From Caulobacter sp. (GTDB lineage Bacteria > Pseudomonadota > Alphaproteobacteria > Caulobacterales > Caulobacteraceae), in contig JACMOF010000058.1 in assembly GCA_014378155.1 (NCBI GenBank), forward strand, positions 1 through 26,835: a stretch of DNA of 26,835 nt, given 5' to 3'. Of the stretch, positions 13,012 through 19,828 are shown one piece after another. The notes beneath the pieces were generated by a model that saw only the letters and a list, made by a program, of their open reading frames with translations, did no database searches and was not told the origin of the DNA. A program made the translations under genes and the position numbers. How positions within the stretch are numbered: position 1 is the stretch's first letter; the number at the start of each line of letters is the position of its first letter.

Positions 13012-13859
13012 GCCAAAGGCTGAAACTGGTCCAGGTCTCCGACATCCATTTCGGCGGCGAACACAAGGACGCCGTCGAGGCGGCGGTCGAACGCATCCAT
13101 GCCGAGCGGCCCGACCTGGTGATCGCCGCAGGCGACCTGACCAAGGACGGGAAGACCACTGAGTTCGACGCCGCCAAGGCCTGGCTGGACCGGCTGCCTC
13201 GCCCGCAGCTGGTGACGCCAGGCAATCACGACACCCCGTTCGTCGGCCCCCGCGAGATTCTCAACCGCATCTTCGCGCCGTGGCGACGCTATGAGCAGCG
13301 GTTCGGCGAGCGGATGAACGGAGACTGGGACGACCCGCGCGTCACGGTGGTTAGCCTCAATTCCGCCCGCGCCTTCCAGCTCCGGCTGAACTGGTCGAAG
13401 GGCGCGGTGTCGCGCCGACAAATCCGCGAGGTTTGCGCGGCTTTGAAAGACGCCGCGCCGGACGCGTTGAAGATCGTGGTCTGCCATCATCCGCTGATCG
13501 AGATGCTGGGCGGGCCGATGACCGCCAAGGTGCGGGGCGGTACGGCGGCCGCCCTGGCCTTCGCCGGCGCTGGGGTGGATCTGGTGCTGACGGGCCACAT
13601 CCACGCGCCTTTCGTGCACCCCTACCCGTTCTCGGACGGCTGCACCCAGGCGGTAGGCTCGGGCACCCTGTCGGTGCGCGAACGTGGCGTGCCGCCTAGC
13701 TTCAATGTCATCGAGGTTGACGACGGCGACATCAAGATCACGGCCCTGGCCTGGGAGCGCACTCAGTTCACGGTCTGGCGAACTTGGTCGGTCCCGCGCC
13801 GCTGCGTCCCATGTTCAAACGAAAACGGCGCGACCGAGGTCGCGCCGTTGAACGTTTAG
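13008..13859 (+). CDS. Metallophosphoesterase (calcineurin-like, class III cyclic-nucleotide-phosphodiesterase type)
   Basis: A 283-residue phosphoesterase with the full dinuclear metal set: DIH at 12-14, GDLTKDG near 42, GNHDTP near 73, CHHPL and GHIHAPF. The arrangement matches CpdA/class III phosphodiesterase-like enzymes. The partner lipid kinase suggests a phospholipid or lipid headgroup substrate, but cyclic nucleotides are also possible. The start overlaps the kinase stop, so the two are co-translated and share the SigT promoter at 12093. The last 20 or so codons run into the terminator hairpin at 13824-13849, an unusual C-terminus (RRCVPCSNENGATEVAPLNV) that may reflect a lost stop codon. 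Confidence 0.87.
   Translation: MSQRLKLVQVSDIHFGGEHKDAVEAAVERIHAERPDLVIAAGDLTKDGKTTEFDAAKAWLDRLPRPQLVTPGNHDTPFVGPREILNRIFAPWRRYEQRFGERMNGDWDDPRVTVVSLNSARAFQLRLNWSKGAVSRRQIREVCAALKDAAPDALKIVVCHHPLIEMLGGPMTAKVRGGTAAALAFAGAGVDLVLTGHIHAPFVHPYPFSDGCTQAVGSGTLSVRERGVPPSFNVIEVDDGDIKITALAWERTQFTVWRTWSVPRRCVPCSNENGATEVAPLNV
13822..13855. terminator. Bidirectional terminator between the phosphoesterase gene and sodB
   Basis: AACGGCGCGACC (13824-13835) and GGTCGCGCCGTT (13838-13849) are perfect reverse complements (12 bp, effectively a 4-base loop). It is flanked by AAAA on the left and GTTT on the right. It sits between convergent genes and overlaps the 3' end of the phosphoesterase reading frame. Confidence 0.82.
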
Positions 13860-13873
13860 TCGAGAGGCTGAGG

Positions 13874-14491
13874 TCAAGCCGGTTCGGGATAGGTCCAGGC
13901 CGCGCCGTCGCCCTTGGCCGCCGCGAACTGCGCATCGGCGAACGCCCAGTTGGGCAGGACGTCGAACCAGGCTTCCAGGAAGCCTTTACGGTTGTTCTGG
14001 TGGTCCAGATAGTAGGCGTGTTCCCAGACGTCGCAGACCAGCAGCGGGGTGATCCCGTTCTTGGTCAGGGTGTCGTCGGCGTCGTGGGTCGAGAGGATCA
14101 CCAGCTTGCCGGCCTGGACGGCCAGCCAAACCCAGCCCGAACCGAAGTGACCGACGCCCTCGGCGACGAACTTCTCCTTCAGGCCGGACAGATCGCCAAA
14201 CGCCTCGGCGATCGCGGCCGAAAGCTCGGCCGACGGGGCCGCCTGGTCGGCGCTCATGCAGTCCCAGAAGAACGCGTGGTTCCAGGCCTGGGCGGCGTTG
14301 TTGAACACCTTGCCGGGACCGGCCTCGCGGATGACCGCTTCCAGAGGACGCTTGTCGCCCTCCAGCAGCAGCCCGTTCAAGGCGTTCACATAGGCCGCAT
14401 GGTGCTTGTCGTGATGGAAATGAAGCGTGTTGGCCGAGATCGTCGGCTCCAGGGCTTCATAGGCATAGGGCAGGTCGGGGAGTTTGAACAT
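13874..14491 (-). CDS. sodB: Superoxide dismutase [Fe]
   Basis: A 205-residue cytoplasmic enzyme that converts superoxide to hydrogen peroxide and oxygen. Metal ligands are His26 (HFHHDKHH), His72 (AWNHAFFWDC), Asp154 and His158 (DVWEHAYYLDHQNNR). Gln68 in NNAAQAWNH is the outer-sphere glutamine typical of the iron form, and FGSGWVWL is family-standard. ATG 14491 has GGAG five bases upstream. The longer open frame is a shadow of the upstream membrane-protein genes. No GGAAC/CGTT promoter is visible, so it is probably under ordinary or iron-dependent control although it sits within the stress island. Confidence 0.97.
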   Translation of the reverse strand: MFKLPDLPYAYEALEPTISANTLHFHHDKHHAAYVNALNGLLLEGDKRPLEAVIREAGPGKVFNNAAQAWNHAFFWDCMSADQAAPSAELSAAIAEAFGDLSGLKEKFVAEGVGHFGSGWVWLAVQAGKLVILSTHDADDTLTKNGITPLLVCDVWEHAYYLDHQNNRKGFLEAWFDVLPNWAFADAQFAAAKGDGAAWTYPEPA

Positions 14492-14546
14492 GATCGCTCC
14501 AGAGCAAGACGCCCCCGGGAGATGGGAGGAGGGGCGCGGAAACCCA

Positions 14547-14555
14547 GGGGGGGGG
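14547..14555. repeat. Run of nine G
   Basis: A homopolymeric G9 tract (C9 on the coding strand of both flanking genes) lies between the membrane-protein gene ending at 14569 and sodB. Tracts of this length can vary by slippage, or be a sequencing weak point. It is non-coding here. Confidence 0.6.
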
Positions 14556-14568
14556 CAGCCGTGGGCGA

Positions 14569-14970
14569 CTAGCGCGGCAGCGGCTTCTGGGAGTCGAACA
14601 GCGCCTTGGCGACGATCGCCGCCAGGGCGGGGTTGCGGAAAGCAATCAAGCCCGCAGCCAAGCCGGCGCCGACCGTGAGGATCGGCCGCGCCTTGACCAT
14701 CTCCAGCGCCTTCTCGGCGAAGAACAGCGCGTCCGGGGCCGGGGCCGACGACAGCCCAACCCCGACCTCCGCCTTGCGCGCCGCCAGCAGCCCGGCGATC
14801 CCGACGACCAGCGCGGCGACTGCGGCGACGATCGCGGCCCCGCCCGCCGCGCCCAGGTGAGGCTGGATCACGGCGTACAGGGCGAAGGCGGCGGCCACGA
14901 CGCTCACAGCAGCGGCCGCGGCGATCGCCGCAGCAGCTGCCAGGGTGGTCAGGGTCTTTTCGAAGATCAC
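14569..14970 (-). CDS. Hydrophobic membrane protein, phage-holin-like (superfamily III type)
   Basis: A 133-residue protein, extremely Ala-rich. Hydrophobic segments lie at about 7-36 and 42-64, and a weaker one at 98-122 (TVGAGLAAGLIAFRNPALAAIVAKALF). Proteins with this layout paired with DUF883/YqjD partners are often annotated as phage holin family, but that name does not imply lysis. GTG 14970 overlaps the stop of the upstream DUF883 gene (GTGA), so the two are coupled and share the SigT-like promoter at 15404-15429. A role at the inner membrane during stress is inferred from context. Confidence 0.75.
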   Translation of the reverse strand: MIFEKTLTTLAAAAAIAAAAAVSVVAAAFALYAVIQPHLGAAGGAAIVAAVAALVVGIAGLLAARKAEVGVGLSSAPAPDALFFAEKALEMVKARPILTVGAGLAAGLIAFRNPALAAIVAKALFDSQKPLPR

Positions 14971-15341
14971 TTGTTGTGGCCGCTACGATTTCCGGCCAGC
15001 AGAAGGCCCAGCAAAACGCCGACGCCGAGGCCGGCCAGGGTAGCGGTGATCGGACGCTCGCGAACCCGCTCGCTGACATAGCGACCGGCTTCATCGACCT
15101 GTTGGCCGGCGGTGTCGGTATAGGTGCGGGTCTGGGCGCGCAGGGTCTCGAGGCCCTGGGTCAGCGAATGCTCGATGCGCTTGGCGGCGTCGGTCAGGTT
15201 GGCCTTGGTGTCGGTGAAGTGGCTCTTGGCCGCAGCGGCGGCTTCGCCGAAGCTGCGTTCGGCGTGGTCGAGAGCGGCGCCGGCGCTCGACGAGGCCTTG
15301 TTGGCCTCCTTGATCGCGGGGTTCAGGCTGTTGTCGGACAT
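14967..15341 (-). CDS. DUF883 / ElaB-YqjD-like membrane-anchored protein
   Basis: A 124-residue protein. Residues 1-95 are helical and coiled-coil-like (Ala/Glu/Lys-rich), followed by the signature YVSERVRERPITATLAGLGVGVLLGLLLAGNR, a C-terminal membrane anchor. E. coli YqjD/ElaB are stationary-phase (RpoS-dependent) inner-membrane proteins that bind ribosomes (family knowledge). Control by the alphaproteobacterial general stress sigma factor here would be the equivalent. ATG 15341 has GGAG seven bases upstream. It is the first gene of a pair with the overlapping membrane protein gene. A longer frame to 15431 runs through the promoter and is rejected. Confidence 0.85.
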   Translation of the reverse strand: MSDNSLNPAIKEANKASSSAGAALDHAERSFGEAAAAAKSHFTDTKANLTDAAKRIEHSLTQGLETLRAQTRTYTDTAGQQVDEAGRYVSERVRERPITATLAGLGVGVLLGLLLAGNRSGHNK

Positions 15342-15403
15342 GGGAGGTCTCCGGTTTCGCGGCTCGGGCTTCGGGGCGGACAGCGGCAAAGCTGCGCCCG
15401 CAA

Positions 15404-15429
15404 AACGCAAAGCCAGGGCGACAAGTTCC
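15404..15429 (-). promoter_or_regulatory. SigT-type promoter of the DUF883 operon (17-base spacer)
   Basis: On the minus strand GGAAC (15429-15425), 17 bases, CGTT (15407-15404), followed by TTGC. Expected start is near 15394, with a leader of about 53 bases to ATG 15341. Confidence 0.68.
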
Positions 15430-15526
15430 ATTCTAGCGCCAAGGCTGAAGCTTCACCACATACGATCAGCGAGGCACGAGATTTATCGATCTCGCGCATC
15501 ACGCGAACCCGGTCTATGGTCGATTC

Positions 15527-17443
15527 ATGGACGATGCGGGCGGATCGCTGGCAGATGATCAAGAGGCGCAGCGACTGCGCGCCCTCGACGCCCTTCGCGC
15601 CATCGACGGCGATCCCTTCGACCCCCGGTTCGACCGGATCGTCCGCCTGGCCTCACGCCTGTTCAACGCCCCCAAGGCGGCGATCCGCCTGATCGGAAAG
15701 GACCGCGTCTGGCTGAAGGCCAGGATCGGCTTCCAGGATGGAGAAGAGGCGCGCCCCGCCACCCTCACCGAACGCCTGCGCGACTGCGGTGTCATCGCGC
15801 ATGGCGACATCGCCGCAGTTCGCGACCAGACGATCCGTCCCTTCGCCGCCGACAGCCGGTTTTTTGCCTGCGCTCCGCTCACCGATCCCTCGGGCCAAGT
15901 GGTTGGCCTGCTGACCGTCGAGGATCCCCAACCTCGCGACGCGATCGACAATGGCCTGGTCGAGGCCCTGGCCGAGCTGGCGGCCCTGGCCATGGAAGAG
16001 CTGCTGCACGACGCTGAGACCGCCCGCAATATCGCCGAGCGCGCGCTCGACAGCGAGCGGATCGCCCTGGCTCTGGGCGCGGCCAATCTCGGCGAGTTCG
16101 AATGGGATATGAACGCCCATGTCATGCAGATCAGCCCCCGCATGGCGCGAATCATGGACACCCCGGTCGGCGATCGGGCCGCCCTGACCAGCCAGACGCT
16201 CTACGACTTCATCCATCCGGACGACCGCGCTGCGGCGCGCGCCAAGGTCGAAGAGCAGTTGAGGGCTGGCGGCCGCTACGAGGTGGAATTCCGGCGGTTC
16301 GTGTCGCCCGCCGACCGCACGGTGTGGATCCGCGCCGCCGGGGTGCGGGTTCTTGACGGCGAGGACACCCCCATCCGCCATATCGGGGTGGTGCAGGATA
16401 TCACCGCCCGCCGCGACGCAGACGATCAGCGCGAGAACCTGCTGACCGAGTTGGACCACCGCATCAAGAACCTGCTGGCCGCCGTGCAATCGGTGGCCGG
16501 CCAATCGGCGCGCAAGGCCTCGTCGCTGGACGGGTTCCTCAAGGCCTTCACCGGCCGGCTAAAGGCGATGAGCTCGGCCCACGACCTGCTCAGCGCCGCC
16601 CGCTGGCGCGGCGCCACTCTGGCGCGGATCGCCGCCGCCGAGCTGGGAGGCCTCGCCCCCAACCAGACCCGCTGGGACGGTCCGGAGATGTTTCTGACCC
16701 CTCGCGCCGCGGCGGCCCTGTCGCTGACCCTGCATGAACTGGCGGTCAACGCCGTCAAGTTCGGTTCGCTGTCGACCGAGGCCGGCCGGGTCGAGGTGGT
16801 CTGGCGCGCCGCGCCGGGCGGCGGTTTCAATCTGGAATGGCTGGAGACGGGCGGCCCCCTGACCTCGCCGCCCGCCACCCGGGGCTTCGGCGCGACCCTG
16901 ATCGAGGACGTCGTCGGCCGCGAGCTGAAGGGCCGCGCGACCATCGAATACCGCCGCAGCGGCGTCACGGCCATGATACACGCCGCCGCCGACGCCTTGG
17001 TCGATACCCCCGAGCCCGAGCCCGTCGCGCCGCAAGCCAAGCGAATCGTCGAGACCTTCCGCAGCGGCGAGGACACCTTCAAGGCCGGCGACATCGCGGG
17101 GCTTAAGGTGCTGATCGTCGAGGATTCGCTGCTGCTGGCCATGGAGCTGGAGGCGGGGCTGGAGGATTCCGGGGTCGAGGTGGTGGGCTGCGCGTCCGAG
17201 CTGTCGGAGGCCCTGCAGATGCTGGAGCTGACCTTCGACGCCGCCGTGCTCGACGCCGACCTGAACGGCAAGTCGGTGGCGCCTGTCGCCGAGGTTCTGC
17301 GCCGCGAGGGCCGGCCCTTCGTGTTCGCCACCGGTTATGCCGACAAGGCCGCGCCCATGGGCTTCGACGCCCCGATCGTTCGCAAGCCCTACAATGTCCA
17401 CCAGATCGCGCGGGCCCTGGCTTCGGTGACGGGACGGGGGTGA
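15527..17443 (+). CDS. Soluble GAF-PAS-HWE histidine kinase with C-terminal receiver
   Basis: A 638-residue hybrid kinase without membrane helices. A GAF domain (about 20-160) is followed by a PAS domain (about 178-295, with the PAC-end RHIGVVQDITARRDAD). The HWE kinase core has H-box ELDHRIKNLLAAVQSVAGQSARK (phospho-His311), ARWRG (358-362), the N-box LTLHELAVNAVKFGSLS (His403) and the W-x-E of the G1 box (Trp438, Glu440). The receiver (527-635) has VEDS, Asp576 (VLDADLNG), Thr602 and Lys620. HWE and HisKA_2 kinases commonly feed PhyR in alphaproteobacteria, so its position beside the GSR locus is suggestive. It lacks an obvious ribosome binding site and any GGAAC/CGTT promoter. It is convergent with the CoA-transferase gene. 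Confidence 0.9.
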   Translation: MDDAGGSLADDQEAQRLRALDALRAIDGDPFDPRFDRIVRLASRLFNAPKAAIRLIGKDRVWLKARIGFQDGEEARPATLTERLRDCGVIAHGDIAAVRDQTIRPFAADSRFFACAPLTDPSGQVVGLLTVEDPQPRDAIDNGLVEALAELAALAMEELLHDAETARNIAERALDSERIALALGAANLGEFEWDMNAHVMQISPRMARIMDTPVGDRAALTSQTLYDFIHPDDRAAARAKVEEQLRAGGRYEVEFRRFVSPADRTVWIRAAGVRVLDGEDTPIRHIGVVQDITARRDADDQRENLLTELDHRIKNLLAAVQSVAGQSARKASSLDGFLKAFTGRLKAMSSAHDLLSAARWRGATLARIAAAELGGLAPNQTRWDGPEMFLTPRAAAALSLTLHELAVNAVKFGSLSTEAGRVEVVWRAAPGGGFNLEWLETGGPLTSPPATRGFGATLIEDVVGRELKGRATIEYRRSGVTAMIHAAADALVDTPEPEPVAPQAKRIVETFRSGEDTFKAGDIAGLKVLIVEDSLLLAMELEAGLEDSGVEVVGCASELSEALQMLELTFDAAVLDADLNGKSVAPVAEVLRREGRPFVFATGYADKAAPMGFDAPIVRKPYNVHQIARALASVTGRG

Positions 17444-17452
17444 AAGCCCAAT

Positions 17453-17473
17453 TCCTGCCCCTGCGGGGGAGGA
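17453..17473. terminator. Hairpin between convergent kinase and CoA-transferase genes
   Basis: TCCTGCCCC (17453-17461) pairs with GGGGGAGGA (17465-17473) with one mismatch and a TGC loop. It fills almost the whole 32-base gap between the two stops. Its sequence resembles the first palindrome of the repeats at 3279 and 3366, so it may be a partial repeat copy acting as a convergent terminator. Confidence 0.5.
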
Positions 17474-17475
17474 CT

Positions 17476-18672
17476 TCAGATCACTCCCCGCGCCCGCAGC
17501 CCCGCGATCGCTTCCACCGACAGCCCCGCCACTTCGGCCAGCACCGCGTCCGTATGCTCGCCCAACCCTGGCCCCGGCCAACGCACGCCGCCCGGCGTTT
17601 CCGACAGCTTCGGGAAGGCGTTCTGCATCTTGACGGTCCCGAACACCGGGTGGGCCACCTCGACGATCGACTCGCGGGCGATGAACTGCGGATCCTTCAG
17701 CATGTCAGGCGCGCGATAGACCCGGCCAACCGCCAGTCCGGCCTCCTCCAGCAGCGGCAACAAGGTCTCGATGTCGTGCTCGACCGTCCAGCCGGCGATG
17801 GTGGCGTCGAGCTGGACCTGGTTCGCGCCGCGCGCCGCGTGGTCGCGATAGCGCGCGTCGATCGCCAGCTCCGGCCGGCCCATGGCGTCGCACAGGCGCT
17901 TGAACAGGCTGTCCTGGTTGGCGCCGATCAGGATCAGTTCGCCGCTGCGCGTGGGATAGACGTTGGACGGGGCGATGCCGGGCAGGATGGCGCCGGACCG
18001 CTCGCGGACATAGCCTGACAGGTCATATTCGGTGATCAGGTTCTCCATCACCGTCAGCACGCTTTCATAGATCGCCGCATCCACCACCTGGCCTCGGCCC
18101 GTGGCGTGACGCGCGTGTATGGCTAGCATCACGCCCAGCGCCGCGTTGAGGCCCGCCAGGCTGTCGCCGATCGAGATGCCCGCCCGGGCCGGCGGGCGGT
18201 CGGGCTCGCCGGTGATGTGGCGCAGGCCGCCCATGGCCTCGCCGATCAGCGCGTAGCCCGCGCGGTGCGCATAGGGGCCGGTCTGGCCGAACCCCGAGAC
18301 CCGAGCCATCACCAGGCCAGGATTGGTCTTGGCCAGGACGTCATAGCCCATGCCCCACTTCTCCAGCGTGCCGGGGCGGAAGTTCTCGACAACCACGTCG
18401 GCCGTATTGATCAGGGCGCGAGCCACGTCGCGGCCTTCGGGCGTGCGCAGATCCAGCGTCACGGACTTTTTGTTGCGGCCGATCACCGGCCACCAAGGCG
18501 AATGACCCTTGGGCTTGGTTCGGCCCCACTGGCGCATCGGATCGCCGACGCCCGGGTCTTCCAGCTTGATGACCTCGGCGCCGAAGTCGCCCAGCACCTG
18601 GCCGCAGAACGGCCCAGCGATCAGCGAACCCATCTCGATCACCCGAAGCTCGTCCAGAGGCGCCTTGGCCAT
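17476..18672 (-). CDS. CaiB/BaiF family (class III) CoA-transferase
   Basis: A 398-residue enzyme that moves CoA between acyl groups. Visible features are RVIEMGSLIAGPFCGQVLGDFGAEVIKLE at the N-terminus, GRNKKSVTLDL, VVENFRPGTLEKWG, VSGFGQTGPY and the catalytic Asp170 in ISIGDSLAGLNAALG (Asp169 in the family type, formyl-CoA transferase). ILPGIAPSNVYPT and a C-terminal GEHTDAVL follow. I choose ATG 18672 (MAKAPLDELRVIE). An in-frame ATG pair at 18696/18693 would overlap the putative promoter of the divergent gene and has no ribosome binding site. Substrate not predictable; no catabolic partner genes are adjacent. Confidence 0.9.
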   Translation of the reverse strand: MAKAPLDELRVIEMGSLIAGPFCGQVLGDFGAEVIKLEDPGVGDPMRQWGRTKPKGHSPWWPVIGRNKKSVTLDLRTPEGRDVARALINTADVVVENFRPGTLEKWGMGYDVLAKTNPGLVMARVSGFGQTGPYAHRAGYALIGEAMGGLRHITGEPDRPPARAGISIGDSLAGLNAALGVMLAIHARHATGRGQVVDAAIYESVLTVMENLITEYDLSGYVRERSGAILPGIAPSNVYPTRSGELILIGANQDSLFKRLCDAMGRPELAIDARYRDHAARGANQVQLDATIAGWTVEHDIETLLPLLEEAGLAVGRVYRAPDMLKDPQFIARESIVEVAHPVFGTVKMQNAFPKLSETPGGVRWPGPGLGEHTDAVLAEVAGLSVEAIAGLRARGVI

Positions 18673-18696
18673 GTTCTTCGTTCCCTCGACCATCAC

Positions 18697-18721
18697 GGAA
18701 CCATCACGGCCACGTGAAGTT
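18697..18721 (+). promoter_or_regulatory. Near-consensus SigT promoter of the DUF4142 lipoprotein
   Basis: GGAAC (18697-18701), 16 bases, AGTT (18718-18721): the -35 box and spacing are exact and the first -10 base is A, not C. It lies 73 bases before the ATG. Less certain than the other sites. Confidence 0.45.
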
Positions 18722-18793
18722 GTATTGCCACGACGGCGCGGCGCGGCGCCTGAGCGATCAACGTTCTAGAAAAACGCGCAGGGAAAGAAAGCC

Positions 18794-19399
18794 ATGACTC
18801 GCAAGCTTCTCATCGTTGGCGCCGCCTTCGCCGCCCTCAGCCTCGCCGCGTGCGGCCCCAAGGCCGACGAGACCAAGGGCGCCGCGACGCCGGCCGAACA
18901 GGCCGCGACTCCGGACGCCAACCCGGCGGCCACTGTTCCGACCCCGTCGGACGAGACCAAGGCCGCCACCTTCGTCGCCAAGGCCGCCGCCACCGACATG
19001 TACGAAGTCGAAGCGTCCAAGGTCGCCGCCAAACGCTCGACCAACGCCGAGGTGAAGAAATTCGCCATGATGATGGAAAAGGCTCACACCAAGACCACGG
19101 CTGATCTGAAGGCCGCCATCGCCGCCTCCGGCGCGATGATCACCCCGCCGACCGCCTTGCCCGCCGATCTGCAGGACAAGCTGGACGACTTGAACAAGTC
19201 CAGCGACGGCGACTTTGACAAGACCTATGCCGACGATCAGGTCGATGTGCACCAAGCAGCCCTGAACCTAATGCAACGCTACGCCCAAGACGGCGACACC
19301 GCGGCCATCAAGGCCTTCGCCGCCGCCACGGCCCCTGCCGTTCAGGAACATCTGAACATGGCCGAAGGCCTGAAGAACGGCTTTGACAAGGCCAAATAG
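18794..19399 (+). CDS. DUF4142 family lipoprotein
   Basis: A 201-residue exported protein. The signal peptide MTRKLLIVGAAFAALSLAAC has its lipobox at Cys20. A Pro/Ala/Thr-rich linker follows to about 55, then a helical DUF4142 domain (FVAKAAATDMYEVEASKVAAKRSTNAEVKKFAMMMEKAHTKTTADLKAA...DVHQAALNLMQRYAQDGD...LNMAEGL) with the usual FA..M...H pattern of this four-helix, ferritin-like family. Function unknown; members are often stress- or stationary-phase-associated. GGGAAAG lies about ten bases before ATG 18794. It is divergent from the CoA-transferase gene, with a near-consensus SigT promoter between, and its stop is 7 bases from the convergent thioesterase stop. Confidence 0.88.
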   Translation: MTRKLLIVGAAFAALSLAACGPKADETKGAATPAEQAATPDANPAATVPTPSDETKAATFVAKAAATDMYEVEASKVAAKRSTNAEVKKFAMMMEKAHTKTTADLKAAIAASGAMITPPTALPADLQDKLDDLNKSSDGDFDKTYADDQVDVHQAALNLMQRYAQDGDTAAIKAFAAATAPAVQEHLNMAEGLKNGFDKAK

Positions 19400-19405
19400 A
19401 ACGGC

Positions 19406-19828
19406 TCAAGGAATCGCGTAGGCGACCGTCGCCTTGGCGCAGGCTCGCTCGCGCGATTCCGACCAGATCAGGACATCGGCCGTCGCGATGCGGCGGCCGA
19501 GCTTGAGCAGGGCTCCTTCCGCGTAGAGATCCCCCGGCTTGGCGCCGCGCAGGAAGTGGATGGTGAGAGACGTGGTCACCGCCATCGCCACCTCGCCGAT
19601 ATGGGCCAGCACCAGGGCATAGGCCGCCGTGTCGGCCATGGCCATCTGGGTCGGCCCCGAAATCAGGCCGCCCGGCCGCAGCGCCCGGGTGGCGAACGTC
19701 TGACGCATCAGCACCCGCCCCGGCTCCGCCTCGACCACCTCTGGCAGATGCGCCCCGGCCTCGGGAAAAGCCTTGGCCAGGAAGGCGTTCAGAGCCGCCG
19801 CATCGAGCTTCAGCGCCGCCTCGCTCAT
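19406..19828 (-). CDS. PaaI-type hotdog-fold thioesterase
   Basis: A 140-residue protein with the hotdog signature RPGGLISGPTQMAMADTAAYALVLAHIG (the Asp in MADTAAY is the family's catalytic acid) and the central strand VTTSLTIHFLRGAKPGDLYAEGALLKLGRRIATADV. It hydrolyses acyl-CoA thioesters; substrate unknown. ATG 19828 overlaps the stop of the upstream permease-peptidase gene (ATGA), so it is the last gene of the ABC ATPase - permease/peptidase - thioesterase operon. Confidence 0.87.
   Translation of the reverse strand: MSEAALKLDAAALNAFLAKAFPEAGAHLPEVVEAEPGRVLMRQTFATRALRPGGLISGPTQMAMADTAAYALVLAHIGEVAMAVTTSLTIHFLRGAKPGDLYAEGALLKLGRRIATADVLIWSESRERACAKATVAYAIP

Noticed and set aside
14492..15094. 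N-terminal extension of sodB to 15094
   Set aside because: This is a shadow of the two membrane-protein genes; SodB starts at the family-typical MFKLPDLPYAYEAL with a good ribosome binding site.
18660..18684. GGAAC on the minus strand just before the CoA-transferase start
   Set aside because: The matching -10 position falls inside the gene and shows no CGTT.
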